Source: Phaseolus vulgaris (lineage: Eukaryota; Streptophyta; Magnoliopsida; Fabales; Fabaceae). Taken from it: 64,000 bases of DNA. The DNA lies in contig NC_023749.2 of assembly GCF_000499845.2 (NCBI RefSeq), forward strand, positions 25,475,321 through 25,539,320, written 5' to 3'. The stretch's first letter is position 1, and every line of letters starts with the position of its first letter. The position numbers were made by a program, and so were the translations under genes. The notes under the pieces are model-generated. The model saw only the letters and a list, made by a program, of their open reading frames with translations. It did no database searches and was not told the origin of the DNA. This document shows positions 11,644-23,102 of the stretch, in pieces.

Positions 11644-12159
11644 GAAGAATACAAAAAAGTCCATTGACTCTGCTGCAACTCCTCAAGGGTTGAACCCTCC
11701 TCCCCTACCATCAATGCCTCCACTTTCTGCCAGAAACTCTTCGCAAGGAAAGTCCTCTGACCTGAGGTTCAATTCGAATGATGGCTATATTTTACTCGCC
11801 CACTTTGCCATCTTATTCTTCATCTTATTGGTATATTTTTACTTCTGACGTTCCTCCTCATCCGACTCGGCGACTTTCAAGGACAAGCGGCGTTGAGGTC
11901 TCTGGCAGTGGTGGCAGAGACTGCTGGACATTGCCCTATATGTTTGGAGGAGGTGGGAGAGGGACAACCCGTGAAAATGATTGTGTACTGCAAGCATATA
12001 TTTCACGCGGAATGCCTTGACAAGTGGTTGGAGACCCAGGTCACGTGTCCCATGTGTCGGTACTCTGAGACAAGTGCAGAGTTGGAGTTGATGACAGTGG
12101 TGTTGAATGCTTCTTTGGTCACTGACAACAGTAGGGGAGGCTATTGTAGATATGCATAA
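11644..12159 (+). pseudogene. RING-H2 finger (ATL-like) gene, frameshifted
   Basis: The frame 11644-11848 (possible ATG at 11714) encodes a Pro-rich start and a strongly hydrophobic segment YILLAHFAILFFILLVYFYF, a plausible membrane anchor, then stops at TGA 11846. A different frame, open from 11782 to the TAA at 12157, encodes a complete RING-H2: CPIC, then CKHIFH with the two His, C, and CPMC (about 11932-12055). A membrane segment followed by RING-H2 is the layout of ATL-type E3 ubiquitin ligases. The break between the two frames means no intact protein is made unless an unseen intron bridges it. The last codons lie inside a dispersed repeat that starts near 12139. Confidence 0.65.
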
Positions 12160-12260
12160 CTAGGAAAATTTTACCTTATTTACCTTTGTGCAACACAAGA
12201 CAATCAAACATAAACCACAATTATATTCAAGTAAATATTAAAAATAATTATATAAACTTT
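12139..12260. repeat. conserved flank of AT-array repeat, copy 1 (partial)
   Basis: The stretch from 'ctattgtaga' through 'acaagacaatcaaacataaa' to 'attaaaaataattatataaa' is nearly the same as 26430-26510 and 61170-61290. In all three places it leads straight into an AT minisatellite. Here the upstream half seen in the other two copies is replaced by the RING-H2 sequence. Confidence 0.8.
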
Positions 12261-13239
12261 TGTGATGAAAAATAATATTAATAATATTATTAATACGAAT
12301 ATAATATTAATAATATAAATATAAATATAAATTATATTATTATTATTAATGTAATTGATATTATTATTATTAATATAATTATATTATTATTATTATTAAT
12401 ATAATTTATACTATTATTATTATTAATATAATTTATATTATTATTATTAATATAATTTATATTATTATTATTAATATAATTTATAATATTATTATTAATA
12501 TAATTTATATTATTATTATTAATATAATTTATATTATTATTATTATTAATATAATTTATATTATTAATATTAATATAATTTATATTATTAATATTAATAT
12601 AATTTATATTATTAATATTAATATAATTTATATTATTAATATTAATCTAATTTATATTATTAATATTAATATAATTTATATTATTAATATTAATATAATT
12701 TATATTATTAATATTAATATAATTTATATTATTCATATTAATATAATTTATATTATTAATATTAATATAATTTATATTATTAATATTAATATAATTTATA
12801 TTATTAATATTAATATAATTTATATTATTAATATTAATATAATTTATATTATTAATATTAATATAATTTATATTATTAATATTAATATAATTTATATTAT
12901 TAATATTAATATAATTTATATTATTAATATTAATATAATTTATATTAATATAATTTATATTATTAATATTAATATAATTTATATTAATATAATTTATATT
13001 ATTAATATTAATATAATTTATATTATTAATATTAATATAATTTATATTATTAATATTAATATAATTTATATTATTAATATTAATATAATTTATATTATTA
13101 TTATTAATATAATTTATATTATTATTATTAATATAACTTATATTATTATTATTATTAATATAATTTATATTATTATTATTAATATAATTTATATTATTAT
13201 TATTAATATAATTTATATTATTATTATTAATATAATTAT
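12261..13239. repeat. AT minisatellite, array 1 (left part)
   Basis: Dozens of units of about 20-24 bp built from TTTATATTATTAATATTAATATAA variants. The middle of the array uses TTAATATTAATAT units; both edges use TTATTATTATT units. The array continues after each inserted retrotransposon at 17993, 19020 and 26060, showing that it was one array. Confidence 0.95.
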
Positions 13240-14194
13240 TGTACCGTCCCGTATCCGGGCGTTGACTAAATCAAGGTCAAAGTCAACGGTTGTAGAGTCA
13301 AAGTCAACGCAAGGCGCCGCCTAGGTGGAGAGACGCCAAGTGCCAGCATCGCCAAGAGGAAGCGTCGCCAAGGCAAGGCGTCGCCTAGGTGAAGGCGTCG
13401 CCCAGGTGAAGGCGTCGCCCAGGTGAAGGCGTCGCCCAGGTGAAGGCGTCGCCCAACTAGGGCGTCGCCAGATCAAACAGTGTAAAAACAAGGCAATCAC
13501 GGTGTGGTTCCCCGATACCCATGGGTAGGAAAGACCATGGAGGGAGCGACACCGTGGGAAGGCCTCAGGTCCCGATAGATCGGAAAGTGATAAAGAGAAT
13601 GAAAAGGTGGCTTCAAGGCCATAGTGATAGCATCAGGGTAGGGCAGCCTGACTCGTGAAGTACCCCTGCCGCCCCAAAGACGCCTTCGGGACAGATACGA
13701 CCCAAGAGGAAGGTCACGCCCAGGGTAACCGGGTGCAGGGTGCGAGAGAAAGGCAGATACGCTCTCAGAGTAAGTGACTAGATGATTGGGCGCATGAGTT
13801 GGCACCCAAAAAGTCACCCCTAGCGCAGTAGCACTCCCAGCAGGAGGACTCACACGTAGAAACGTCCCCAGGTGGGCAGAAGCGCCCCCAGATGGGGACA
13901 TGGCGTCGTGAGGCCCTTCACGTGTACAACAGCCAGATCAGAATGGAAACACCCCTTGGTCAGGTGCCAGGTAATTAAAGTCATTCAATACAGTTTCCGT
14001 TTCGAGCGTTCAGGCACTATGATGGCTCCCAAGCGTTTCAACGTCTTAAATGCGCTACGTTTTCTAATTAAACGCTTTAATGAGTGCGTTACGTTTGTGA
14101 TTAAAAGCGCTTTAAGGCGCTTTAAATGCTTGGGAGGATTAAATAGCAGGGGGAATGTTGGAAACGGGGTTGGAACTTTTGGCAAATTTACCAG
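13240..14194 (+). repeat. 5' LTR, subfamily B, truncated
   Basis: Matches 16753-17680 up to 'ggcaaatttaccag' and then switches to aORF sequence. It has more copies of the 17-bp unit 'aaggcgtcgcccaggtg' (about 13376-13450) than the 3' LTR. Confidence 0.85.
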
Positions 14195-16071
14195 TCAAGG
14201 CGTCTTCTTTTTCACCCAGCTTCTGCCCCCAAGCAGCATCCAACTCATCAAGTTTTTTCCGCTGCGCCTCGGATGTGAGAGCCGCCTCCTGCAGGCCAAT
14301 GTTTTGGATTTGATAGGAGGTGAGCTGGGCTAGTTGAGCGGCATGCGCCTGTTCCAGTTCTCGCACGTACGCCTCAGCTCCCTCCCTGCCCTCATGGGCC
14401 AGTCTTAGCAGAGATTGGGAAGATTCCTCCTTGAGTCCCCAGTTCTGCTTTTCCTCCTTCAACGCCACCACCTCTTGCCTCAGCCTGCGAAGAACCTCCC
14501 TCCCTTTGATAGCATTTCGAGCCTGAGTGCGCCACTTCATTGCCACCGCCAGGAAGGCCCCCATATAGTAAGGCATACCTCCCCCTTTTTGAGGATCAGT
14601 TGGTGTCATCCCTTCGGTGAAGCCCTGCGTCAACTCCCTATGAATGGAGCGAGGAATCCGGGGTTTGCGCGAAGTCGAGCCAGGGAATGATACAGGAGGG
14701 GCAGAGCCCGACGCTTCAGCTACGTCACGATGCGGCAGCGGCGAAGGTGGGGGAATCAAGTCAATCCTTTCCTCTCGCTCCTCGTGGACTGGCGGAGGCG
14801 GAGGTGAGGTGGCACTGGGAGGATCGTCCCTGAGAGAGTTCCCATCGCCGGGGGGCGCGGCGGGTGAGGCAATGAGACCCATAGCCCTCCTCTTATGAGG
14901 AACCAGAGCAGAACCCGAGCCTTCGCTATCGGAGTCTACTATCAACACCCTTTTTCCTTTGTTAGGACGCGCTGAGGCAGGGGTTGACGCCATAGCTAAC
15001 GGAACCGCAGCAATGGGAGAAGGAGAGGCAGATGGTGGAGGGACCGGCAGGGAAGCAACAGTGGGCACGTCGGAGGCTACGACGTCCCCACCTTCCTTGG
15101 TAGATTTTGCCTTCTTCAAAAATTTGGCAAGAGCCAGCCGTCTCGAGGAAGTCATCACTGAACCTGCAACAGCGAAAAATAGCAGAGTAAAGGTTGGTTC
15201 AGATGAAGCAGAAGGGAATTTCTATGGCCAAAACACACGCAGACAACCACAACAACTAATGTATCATAAACAATCAAGGGCAGATACCAAAGTAGGTAGA
15301 CAGCCCATGGGCGTTGAACTCGTTCGCGATGAGTTTGGCAGTATCGAAGACTACCCCCAGTCCCGCCAAGGCTTTGCACACATCCCGGTCGGAGGGGGCA
15401 AGCTCATCCAAAGCCAGGGGCTTCATGGTTATGGGCTTATCCGTCCAGTATAGGGGAAAGCCCTCTAGGATGGTGGGATCGCGCTTGGTCGCACGCACCT
15501 TGAAGAATTTCCCCTTCCATCCTTTGAACGAATTTTGGAAGAGCGTAAGAATGATGCGCCCGGCGATGCCAGAAAAGCTCATCCATAGGCTCTTCCCCTG
15601 TTTCTTTACCTCGAAGAAGTGAAGAAAAACGTCCACAGAAGAGGGAACACCTAGATAGCCGCAGAGAATTTGGAACCCCCTCACGAAAGCCCAACTGTTG
15701 GGGTGGAGCTGGGCAGGAGCAGTGTTTATCTCTGTAAGTAGCTCTTTTTCGAAAGAAGTGAGGGGCAGACGCAGGCCCACCCTCTTGAGCACCATTTGAT
15801 AGAGGAAGAAGAAGGGGCATCCCCCAGTATCCCGTGAGTCCGCACAAACGGGCATCCCAGGTCGAACCCGGCTTACCAGGACTTGGGAGTCGTGATTTTT
15901 GTGGAAAGCGTTGAAATTATAAAGCGCAGGGTCCCCCCTGTGGGCCTCCACGTCCTCAACAGAGTTAAGGAGGGAACATTCGTCCAGAAGTTCGTCGGGA
16001 GCCCAGTCGTATTCGCCCTTATAATAAGACTTAGGGAGCGGGGGAGGCGCGACGGTCTTAGTTTTCGCCAT
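14195..16071 (-). CDS. aORF of subfamily B element (two coding exons, 3' truncated)
   Basis: Antisense gene of the Tat element; function unknown. Exon 1 runs 16071-15288 (ATG at 16071; the protein starts MAKTKT, then YDWAPDELLDECSLL). It includes the conserved APAQLHPNSWAFVRGFQILC and SLWMSFSGIAGRIIL blocks of the 'putative gypsy type transposon' family. The intron 15287-15164 (124 bp, GT...AG) interrupts in phase 1. Exon 2 (15163 to 14195) has a long Ala/Ser/Pro-rich linker, a basic stretch SRKPRIPRSIHRELTQGF, then a coiled coil rich in Glu, Gln and Ala. No stop was seen within the exons, but the C-terminus is lost at the junction with the LTR, where the frame runs on into LTR sequence to about 14139. 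The splice sites are predicted from sequence and from the same intron position in three other copies. Confidence 0.7.
15164..15287 (-). other. predicted aORF coding intron (subfamily B)
   Basis: On the minus strand: donor TTTG|GTATCT and acceptor TTGCAG|GTTCAG. Removal joins exon 1 (784 nt, phase 1) to an open exon 2. The intron position and phase equal those at 21554, 35707 and 58435. Confidence 0.7.
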
Positions 16072-16082
16072 CAGTGCCAAAG

Positions 16083-16302
16083 CTGAAGATCAAAAGAAGA
16101 AGAAAGGGTTCAGAGAAAAGGGGTTTGGGAGAAGAAAAGGGAAAAAATGGAAGGACCCTAGGAGCGCCCTACCCACACGAGAACGAAGGGAAACGAGAGG
16201 AACAAAGAAGCATACAAACAATATCTAGAGAAATGCGGTAATATGGACAGTCCCAGGCAGTTCATACAGTAAAGAGAATCATCAAGGAGGGAAAAACCGT
16301 AC
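16083..16302 (-). other. predicted aORF 5' UTR intron (subfamily B)
   Basis: On the minus strand: donor CCAAAG|GTACGG and acceptor CTTCAG|CTTTGG, 12 nt before the ATG. Introns of similar size (220-232 bp) and position occur in the copies at 20335-20566 and 59404-59633. Confidence 0.6.
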
Positions 16303-16736
16303 CTTTGGGGGCTGAAGGGTGTGGAGAGCGGAAGCACGAACGAACAGGGGTCGCAAGAGAAGGGATTTAGAGAAGATGAATAGTGAGAAAGGGCAGAGAA
16401 AGTGGATGTAACAGTAGTGGCAAGCGCGGGGTTGGTAACTTAAACGTTACGAGAAGCGCGAGGGGCAACAAATGATAAGGGGGAGCGCAAGAGGTTCTTA
16501 AAGATGACCGCACGATGAACCACGTGGCACGCGATTAAGCGCAACTTCAAAGGACATTATTTTTCCCATTTCAGGGATGTCCAATCAGCCATTAAGAATA
16601 CCTCTGTGGTTCAGAAAGTGTCACGTCAGTAATTCGAAAGATTGCTGAGTCAGCAGAGAATGACACGTCATCAGGAGGGCACGTGGACGGCGTGGGCGAG
16701 GCTTTAGTCTTTGCGCTGAAGACAAGTCTTCGGCTT
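16303..16736. promoter_or_regulatory. aORF upstream region (subfamily B)
   Basis: No ORF is supported. By position it is the aORF promoter and first exon on the minus strand, and the pre-PPT region on the plus strand. It shares short blocks such as 'cgagaagcgc' and 'aatgataaggg' with 59730-59790. Confidence 0.45.
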
Positions 16737-16752
16737 AAGACTGGGGGGCTTG
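16737..16752 (+). other. polypurine tract
   Basis: AAGACTGGGGGGCTTG immediately before the 3' LTR. Confidence 0.85.
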
Positions 16753-17992
16753 TGTACCGTCCCGTATCCGGGCGTTGACTAAATCAAGGTCAAAGTCAAC
16801 GGTTGAAGAGTCAAAGTCAACACAAGGCGCCGCCTAGGTGGAGAGACGCCAAGTGCCAGCATCGCCAAGAGGAAGCGTTGCCAAGGCAAGGCGTCGCCTA
16901 GGTGAAGGCGTCGCCCAGGTGAAGGCGTCGCCCAACTAGAGCGTCGCCAGATCAAACAGTGTAAAAACAAGGCAATCACGGTGTGGTTCCCCGATACCCA
17001 TGGGTAGGAAAGACCATGGAGGGAGCGACACCGTGGGAAGGCCTCAGGTCCCGATAGCTCGGGAAAGTGATAAAGAGAATGAAAAGGTGGCTTCAAGGCC
17101 ATAGTGATAGCATCAGGGTAGGGCAGCCTGACTCGTGAAGTACCCCTGCCGCCCCAAAGACGCCTTCGGGACAGATACGACCCAAGAGGAAGGTCACGCC
17201 CAGGGTAACCGGGTGCAGGGTGCGAGAGAAAGGCAGATACGCTCTCAGAGTAAGTGACTAGATGATTGGGCGCATGAGTTGGCACCCAAAAAGTCACCCC
17301 TAGCGCAGTAGCACTCCCAGCAGGAGGACTCACACGTAGAAACGTCCCCAGGTGGGCAGAAGCGCCCCCAGATGGGGACATGGCGTCGTGAGGCCCTTCA
17401 CGTGTACAACAGCCAGATCAGAATGGAAACACCCCTTGGTCAGGTGCCAGGTAATTAAAGTCATTCAATACAGTTTCCGTTTCGAGCGTTCAGGCACTAT
17501 GATGGCTCCCAAGCGTTTCAACGTCTTAAATGCGCTACGTTTTCTAATTAAACGCTTTAATGAGTGCGTTACGTTTGTGATTAAAAGCGCTTTAAGGCGC
17601 TTTAAATGCTTGGGAGGATTAAATAGCGGGGGGAATGTTGGAAACGGGGTTGGAACTTTTGGCAAATTTACCAGAGAACTCTCTAGTTGCTTGCTCGTGC
17701 TTCAAGGTTACGTACAAGTGACAGGGGAATATTTTTGCCTGAAAGAGACAACACACACACAGATATACACAGTTCTTTTACCACCTTCAGAGTGCCATAC
17801 GCGGTGCTCAGAGACGTAGGTGGACAGTTTTGGGGTTTCTTGCTGGCTGACTTGACCGTCGGAGTGCACACGGCCGCTAGAGCGCCTCTTTGTCCTCTTT
17901 TTTGCAGGAATCCACAGGTAACCAGTGGGAAGGAGTCCTTAGCTGACGGTTGAGGTCGCGCACGAAAACGTCCCGGTCAACCGGACGGAACA
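16753..17992 (+). repeat. 3' LTR, subfamily B, complete
   Basis: 1240 bp, TGTACCGTCC...ACGGAACA. It contains a short VNTR of 'gcgtcgcc' units (16890-16945), a symmetric AT/GC stretch near 17550-17610 ('aaagcgctttaaggcgcttt'), and the conserved GTCGGAGTGC...CGGCCGC block followed by a T-rich tract and GCAGG (17848-17907). A 200-codon minus-strand frame inside it is judged spurious. Confidence 0.9.
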
Positions 17993-18117
17993 ATTATTAT
18001 TATTAATATAATTTATATTATTATTATTATTATTATTAATATAATTTATATTATTATTATTTATATAATTTATATTATTATTATTAATAATATAATTTAT
18101 ATTATTATTATTAATAG
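17993..18117. repeat. AT minisatellite, array 1 (segment)
   Basis: Continuation of the 12261-13239 array between two retrotransposon insertions. Confidence 0.9.
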
Positions 18118-19019
18118 TGTACCGACCAGGTCATCGGGTGTGATGACGTGGACAAGAGAAAGGTAGGTGGTCAAGAAGTCAACATAGTCGCCGTATGTAG
18201 AAGCGGCGTTCTGCAGTATACATAATCCGTTATCGCCGAGATGTGTCACCGCCAAGATGAGTCATCGCCCAAGAGAAGGACATCGCCCGAAGAGTCAACC
18301 TGCGTGACGGAAGCATTTCGCAGAGAAGAGGGCCCACACGATGGAATAACCCTAAGTTGGGTGGTGGCGCTGTGGGTCCCTCCGCACAGAATAAACGATC
18401 AAGTCAAAGGGGCACGTGACAATGTCCACGTGCTCATTAAAGATCTCCAAGGAAGGTTGCACGCATGACACGTGATTAATTAGGGCACCCAAATAGTATG
18501 ATGGCGCGAGAAATACAGTGCCTAAGTTAGAGCCCAAGTGGCCGCAAGGTTATTCATTGCACTCCAGATAAGGGAAGTCCATGGGCCAGATACGCTAAGA
18601 TCCTAGGGATAGCGGCGCAAGGACCTTCTCCAAGGAACCCTAGATAATAGCAAGCAACGCAGAGGTAAACCCTAGTTTTCACCTATATAAAGCGCACGAA
18701 GAGCCCTAGTAAGGTACGCTTTCATAATTACACAGAGCACTAAACCCTAGTTGTTCTTGACGGCGCACCCAGCTGTGAGCACAAGGCAATTAGGGAAACA
18801 CAGTTTAGCCGCACAGTTCCAGTCATTGAGACAATCATACAGTCTCTAGTCACTTTGGTGTTTCTCGCTAGTTGACTTGACCGTCGGAGTGCAAACGGCC
18901 GCGAGGGCGCCCCTTTGTTCTTCTTTTTTCAGGTACTCATAGACGAGACAGAACGAAGGTGCTCTAGCTCGTGAGGACAAGCCACTCATAAAGACGACTC
19001 AGGTCAACCGGTCGGAACA
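18118..19019 (+). repeat. solo LTR, subfamily A
   Basis: 902 bp, TGTACCGACC...GTCGGAACA, closely similar to 697-1561 but with a deletion of part of the 'gtcgccc' repeats and an extra block near 18740-18800. Flanks AATAG and AATAA agree at four of five bases, consistent with a decayed duplication in AT-rich DNA. A TATATAAA box lies near 18685. No internal sequence is present. Confidence 0.8.
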
Positions 19020-19046
19020 AATAATATAATTTATATTATTATTATT
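19020..19046. repeat. AT minisatellite, array 1 (segment)
   Basis: Short continuation of the same array between the solo LTR and the next element. Confidence 0.85.
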
Positions 19047-19983
19047 TGATCTGGCCGGTTGACCTGAGTGCAAGAGCCTTGCCACGTCAAAGGTTTCTCC
19101 TTCTGGATCAGCTTCGCACCACGTTACCTTCTGTCCTCCGCACCTCAATTCTTCGCAAGAACCTGCAGAAAACAGAGTGGCGCCACTGCGGCCGATCGCG
19201 CTCCAACGCTCAAGTCAGTGACGGAATCACCAAATACTCAGAGAGAATATCAAAACTCAAGGAACCGTGCGCAGTGAATCTCCGTGTTCTGAAAAGCGTA
19301 CTCAAGTGTTCTCAGAAAGCGTACCTCAAAGTCTGTTAAAAATTCCTTATATACCTGAGCACTTTCTCTCTCCTGACGGTTACACCTCTGGACACGTGGC
19401 TCGCATCCAGCTGTACATGTGTCGCCATCTTGGAGCCCTCTTCTACTTGAGCGTCACCTCTACTCTTCAAGCTATTAGACTAAGTTACCCATGCAAGGAG
19501 TAACTTGGTGCATAACTTCCTTGGAGCGCGACCCCTTAAGCGACGAGTACGGGTTGTCACCATGCACACCTTCTCTGTGGTCTCGCCTGCCGCTATAACG
19601 ATCTGCTTCTCTTGCACATCGTGCATGTTCTGGGAAACTGTTCCCTTGCCTCGACCTCTTGCTAGGGAATGATCATCTGATAACCTCGTCCTTCGTAGTT
19701 GTACCCCTTGAAAGCCTTAAGCAAGCCTTCCTGATCTTGCGGCGATGTGCCCTTTTCGACGGTCTCTAACCACTTGATCGCCTAAAACTCACATATGGCG
19801 ACCATGACGCAAGCCTGGTGACCGCCGGTTATACATGCTAGAGATCGGAGAACGCCAAGCTAACAATTGACGACTACACAAACTTCCCGATGTACTTCCC
19901 TTCTGTCAGCCAGGTGTCCCGTTCAACACGCCTATATTATCGCTTGCTGCCACGTCATCACTTCCGATTACCTGATCGGTACA
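19047..19983 (-). repeat. 3' LTR, subfamily C (minus orientation)
   Basis: 937 bp; in its own orientation TGTACCGATCAGG...GGCCAGATCA. It is nearly identical to 25392-26059 over the shared part and similar to 55813-56753. On the minus strand GTATATAAGG near 19360 is the likely TATA box. Confidence 0.88.
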
Positions 19984-20000
19984 CAAGCCCCCCAGTCTTA
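19984..20000 (-). other. polypurine tract (minus orientation)
   Basis: The reverse complement TAAGACTGGGGGGCTTG directly precedes the 3' LTR of the minus-oriented element. Confidence 0.85.
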
Positions 20001-20574
20001 AGCTGAGACTTGTCCAGCGAAAAGACTAAGAGGTCACGTCATCGTCGATCTATGTGGCGCTGGTACAGATTTTCGTACGTTTGTACCCTCTGCCTTTCTG
20101 ACGCTCCACCAACCCCTTTTTCAATCACACGACACGTGGCTTCATCAACGGTCGTCTTTAACAGACGTTTGCGCTTCCTAAAATGTTCGAAAACCCTTAA
20201 ACTCTTTCGCGCTTTTCATTGTTCCATCGTCTTTCTTCATTCTCAAGCATTCCAAACATTCTCTCTGCGAACCACGAAGCTTCTCGTCTCTCTCAATCTC
20301 CAACTTTCTTCATCGCTCATCCGATCACAAAAAGGTACCCCTTTTACTCCTCCTATTGGTATTTGTTGCATTTTAATCGATTTGCATCATCCATTAACTG
20401 TCTGAAGCATATGTTGTGGGCTGTTTTTTCTTTTTTCTCGTAACCTAAATTTCGTCCCTGATAACGTCCATCCCAGCGAAACCTCAGTCGTTCGTTCTAT
20501 CTTCTTCGTCCCCAATCGAGTCATTCTCTGCTAGCTTCATTTCATCCCTTTCTCTTTCCTTTGCAGTTCCTGCG
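20001..20574 (+). promoter_or_regulatory. aORF promoter region and 5' UTR with intron
   Basis: No coding region. A predicted intron spans 20335-20566 (donor AAAAAG|GTACCC, acceptor TTTGCAG|TTCCTG), ending 8 nt before the ATG at 20575. The C/T-rich exon upstream looks like a plant 5' UTR. The transcription start is not known. Confidence 0.55.
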
Positions 20575-23102
20575 ATGGCTCACACGAAGTCCACCGCTAA
20601 CCCTCCTTCTTCATCGCGAAACCCTCCACCCAAAACCAGTAGGGCTGTCCCTGGGACAAATCCTCCAACGATACGCAACCCATCTCGAGCCTCTGGTGCT
20701 CCCTCTGCACAGGCTGAGAGGCCTGCCCCTGCTCATGCCAACCCTACCCAGGCAACTCCACCACTCGCAGGAGGAGCTTCCCTTCCTCCGCAAGACTATA
20801 AGAAGCTCTACCCTTGGGCCACCCCAACTCTGCTGAAAGAGACTTCCTCAATAACCACCGAGTTGGGCGTGCACCGACTGAGGAAAGGAGATCAGTCCGA
20901 CCTTTCCTTCCACAAGGAGCATGATAGCAAAGTGGCCGTGCTGCCCTGCTGCCCGGGTGAACCGATCTGCGCGGACGATAAGGGGAACAACGGCGAGTTG
21001 TTCTACTTCATCTACACTATCTTCTTCAAGAAAGTGAAGCTTAGGCTTCCTTTTACCCGTTTTGAGAGAGAGCTACTGACCGAGCTCAACGTCGCCCCTG
21101 CCCAGCTTCATCCCAACAACTGGGCGTTTGTGAGGGCGTTCCAAATTATTTGTGCACACTTGGGGCTACCGGCTTCGGTGGATGTCTTCCTCTTTTCGTT
21201 CGAGGCAAAGAATCCCGGAGATCGCCTCTGGGTCAGCTTGAACGGGATTGCTGGAAGGTCAATCCTCTCGATCTTCCAGCAATCTTACAAAGATTGGAAG
21301 GGAAAGTTCATCAAGGTGTGCCAAAATGACCAAGACCCCTCCTTGCTCGACGTCTTCCCCTTGTACTGGGTAAACAAGGGAAACAAGGACTCCAAGGACA
21401 GCTTCAGAAGACCAAGAAGTCCTGATAACATGGGGGCGCTAGACAAAGATCTTTGTCTATTCTGGAAGGGTGTGGCTGCTGCCAACATCACCTTCCCCAC
21501 CGCCTCAATAATTTCCTTCGAGTTCCTCGAGGACCAACTCAAAGCTCACATAGGTCAGCCCCTACCTCAACACCAAGTCTCCCACTTCGCGTTAAAACTA
21601 ACTCTGAATTTTTACCACTCTATTTTGGCATTCCATTACTTATCCATGTGCTGCTTGTGTTACCTCTGCATGAATATACTTGTATCTTTTGCTTCTGTTT
21701 TGGTTGCTCACCTATCCCTTACCTTGTGCAGATAACATGTTGGGCAAAGGGAAACTGGCAGAACTGAGGGCGACCGCCCGATCTCACAAGCTCGCGGCGG
21801 GCTCCCAAACCGTGCCCAACTCGGTGGTGGAGATCGCCACTGCTCAAGGCAAGACCCCTCCCCGAGGTCCAACTTCTTCTGGGGCACTACCCGCCCCAGA
21901 AAGGAAAAAATTGGTTCTGAGGAGACCCAAGAGGAAGGCTCCTCAAGTGGTGCAAGAGGAAGAAGAGGATGATGAAGAGACTGAGGATGGCCTCGTTACT
22001 AAAAGAACAAGGGCGGCCCCCTCTTCACCACCTGCACTTCAAACACCAACACCGCCCTCACCTCTAGCTCCACTGCAACCAGTCCAAGCGACGCCCTTAG
22101 CCGCCGCGCCCCCAATGGTCGAGAGCAGCGACCCAAACTTCATAGAGAACCCTCCAAGCGCCTCCACACCATTCGTATCTGCCGGAGAGGGTCCTCCTTC
22201 AACCACTTCTTTTGCTGAGGCTGCGTTAGGAAACGATGAGGGCGCTCAAGCCTCGCCAATTTTGATAACAGAATCTCCGACCTCACCACCATGCCAAGAA
22301 GCCCCACTTGCCCTACAAACTGAAGAGGGTGGTGGTGAAAGTCAGCACCAAACCCCCCAGCACCTCAAGCCTCCCAACCTCCTTCAAAGAGATCTTGGGA
22401 CCCTTCACAGCCCGACTGAAGATGATGGCGGAGGATCTTCCCTCGATTGTATCAAGAGCTGTGAAGGACTCACTCAAGAAGCTCCAAGATGAGAACTCTG
22501 CGCTGAAGGAGTCAAACCTGATGATAAGGGTTGAGGCTGAGAAACTCTCTTGCAACCTGATGATGGTGGAGATTGAACACTCAAGGCTGGAGGACGCCAT
22601 GGATGCTGAGCTCAGGAGCACTCACAAGGAAGCCTCCGACCTGCGCCAGAAACTGCATCTCCAAGTCCAAGAGAAGATCGACTTGGAAAGCAAGCTGGTC
22701 CCTTACAGGCTCAAGGTGGCAAACTTGGAGGCTGCAAAAAAGGCGGATGCAACCAAGGTGGAAAACCTTGAGAAAAGGTCAGCAGATCGGGAGGTTCTCC
22801 TTGGGAAGGTCGAAAAAGAAAGGGACGATGCTCTTGCTGAGCTCGTCGAAGCTCGAGAGGAGGCCAAGAAGATTGCTGCAGAGTTGGCCCAAGCTCGGGA
22901 TGGAGGCAAAAAAGCTGCTGAAGAACTTGCTCGAGCTCGTGAGGAAAAGGAAGAGCTGAAGAAGCAAACACAAGAGCTCGAGCAAAGCACCGCCCAAGTC
23001 CTCACCGCCAGGTTTGACGCCGCTCTAGAGCAAGTAGCATGTCAATACCCCGAGCTCGACCTTTCCATGGTGTCGATCTGCAACGAGGTGGTGGATGGGT
23101 AG
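20575..23102 (+). pseudogene. aORF of subfamily C element, nearly intact, one frameshift
   Basis: Exon 1 is 20575-21553 (326 codons plus one base). It has a Pro/Ser-rich N-terminus, then KKLYPWATPTLLKET (about residue 79), GEPICADDKGNNGELFYFIY, LPFTRFERELLTELNVAP, QLHPNNWAFVRAF and DRLWVSLNGIAGRSIL. The intron 21554-21731 (GT...AG) lies in phase 1. Exon 2 from 21732 begins DNMLGKGKLAEL, continues through a basic patch, an acidic patch EEEEDDEETED and a Pro-rich linker. At 22343-22366 a net 17-base loss relative to 41700-41728 shifts the frame. The second frame continues to 23102 as about 200 residues of heptad-like coiled coil ending with a conserved YPELDLSMVSICNEVVDG. The protein's role is unknown; nuclear or structural roles are only guesses. 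Confidence 0.75.
21554..21731 (+). other. predicted aORF coding intron (subfamily C)
   Basis: Donor ACATAG|GTCAGC and acceptor TTGTGCAG|ATAACATG, 178 bp, T-rich before the acceptor. Splicing gives CAC ATA G|AT AAC ATG in frame. Confidence 0.75.

Larger units (their letters stand above)
13240..17992 (+). mobile_element. Tat-type element, subfamily B, gag-pol deleted
   Basis: Bounded by TGTACCGTCC at 13240 and GGACGGAACA at 17992, with the 5-bp duplication ATTAT on both sides (13235-13239, 17993-17997). It keeps a 3'-truncated 5' LTR, the antisense aORF, the polypurine tract and a full 3' LTR. Primer site, gag and pol are absent. By eye the shared parts of the two LTRs differ by only about half a dozen substitutions plus a repeat-number change, so insertion was recent. 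Confidence 0.85.

Noticed and set aside
16779..17381. 200-codon minus-strand frame inside the subfamily B LTR (and 13497-13901)
   Set aside because: Present in both LTRs simply because they are copies, with no recognisable domain; it overlaps tandem repeats and regulatory parts of the LTR.
18113..19024. A perfect target duplication for the subfamily A solo LTR
   Set aside because: AATAG and AATAA differ at one base and lie in AT repeats, so this is noted as weak support only.
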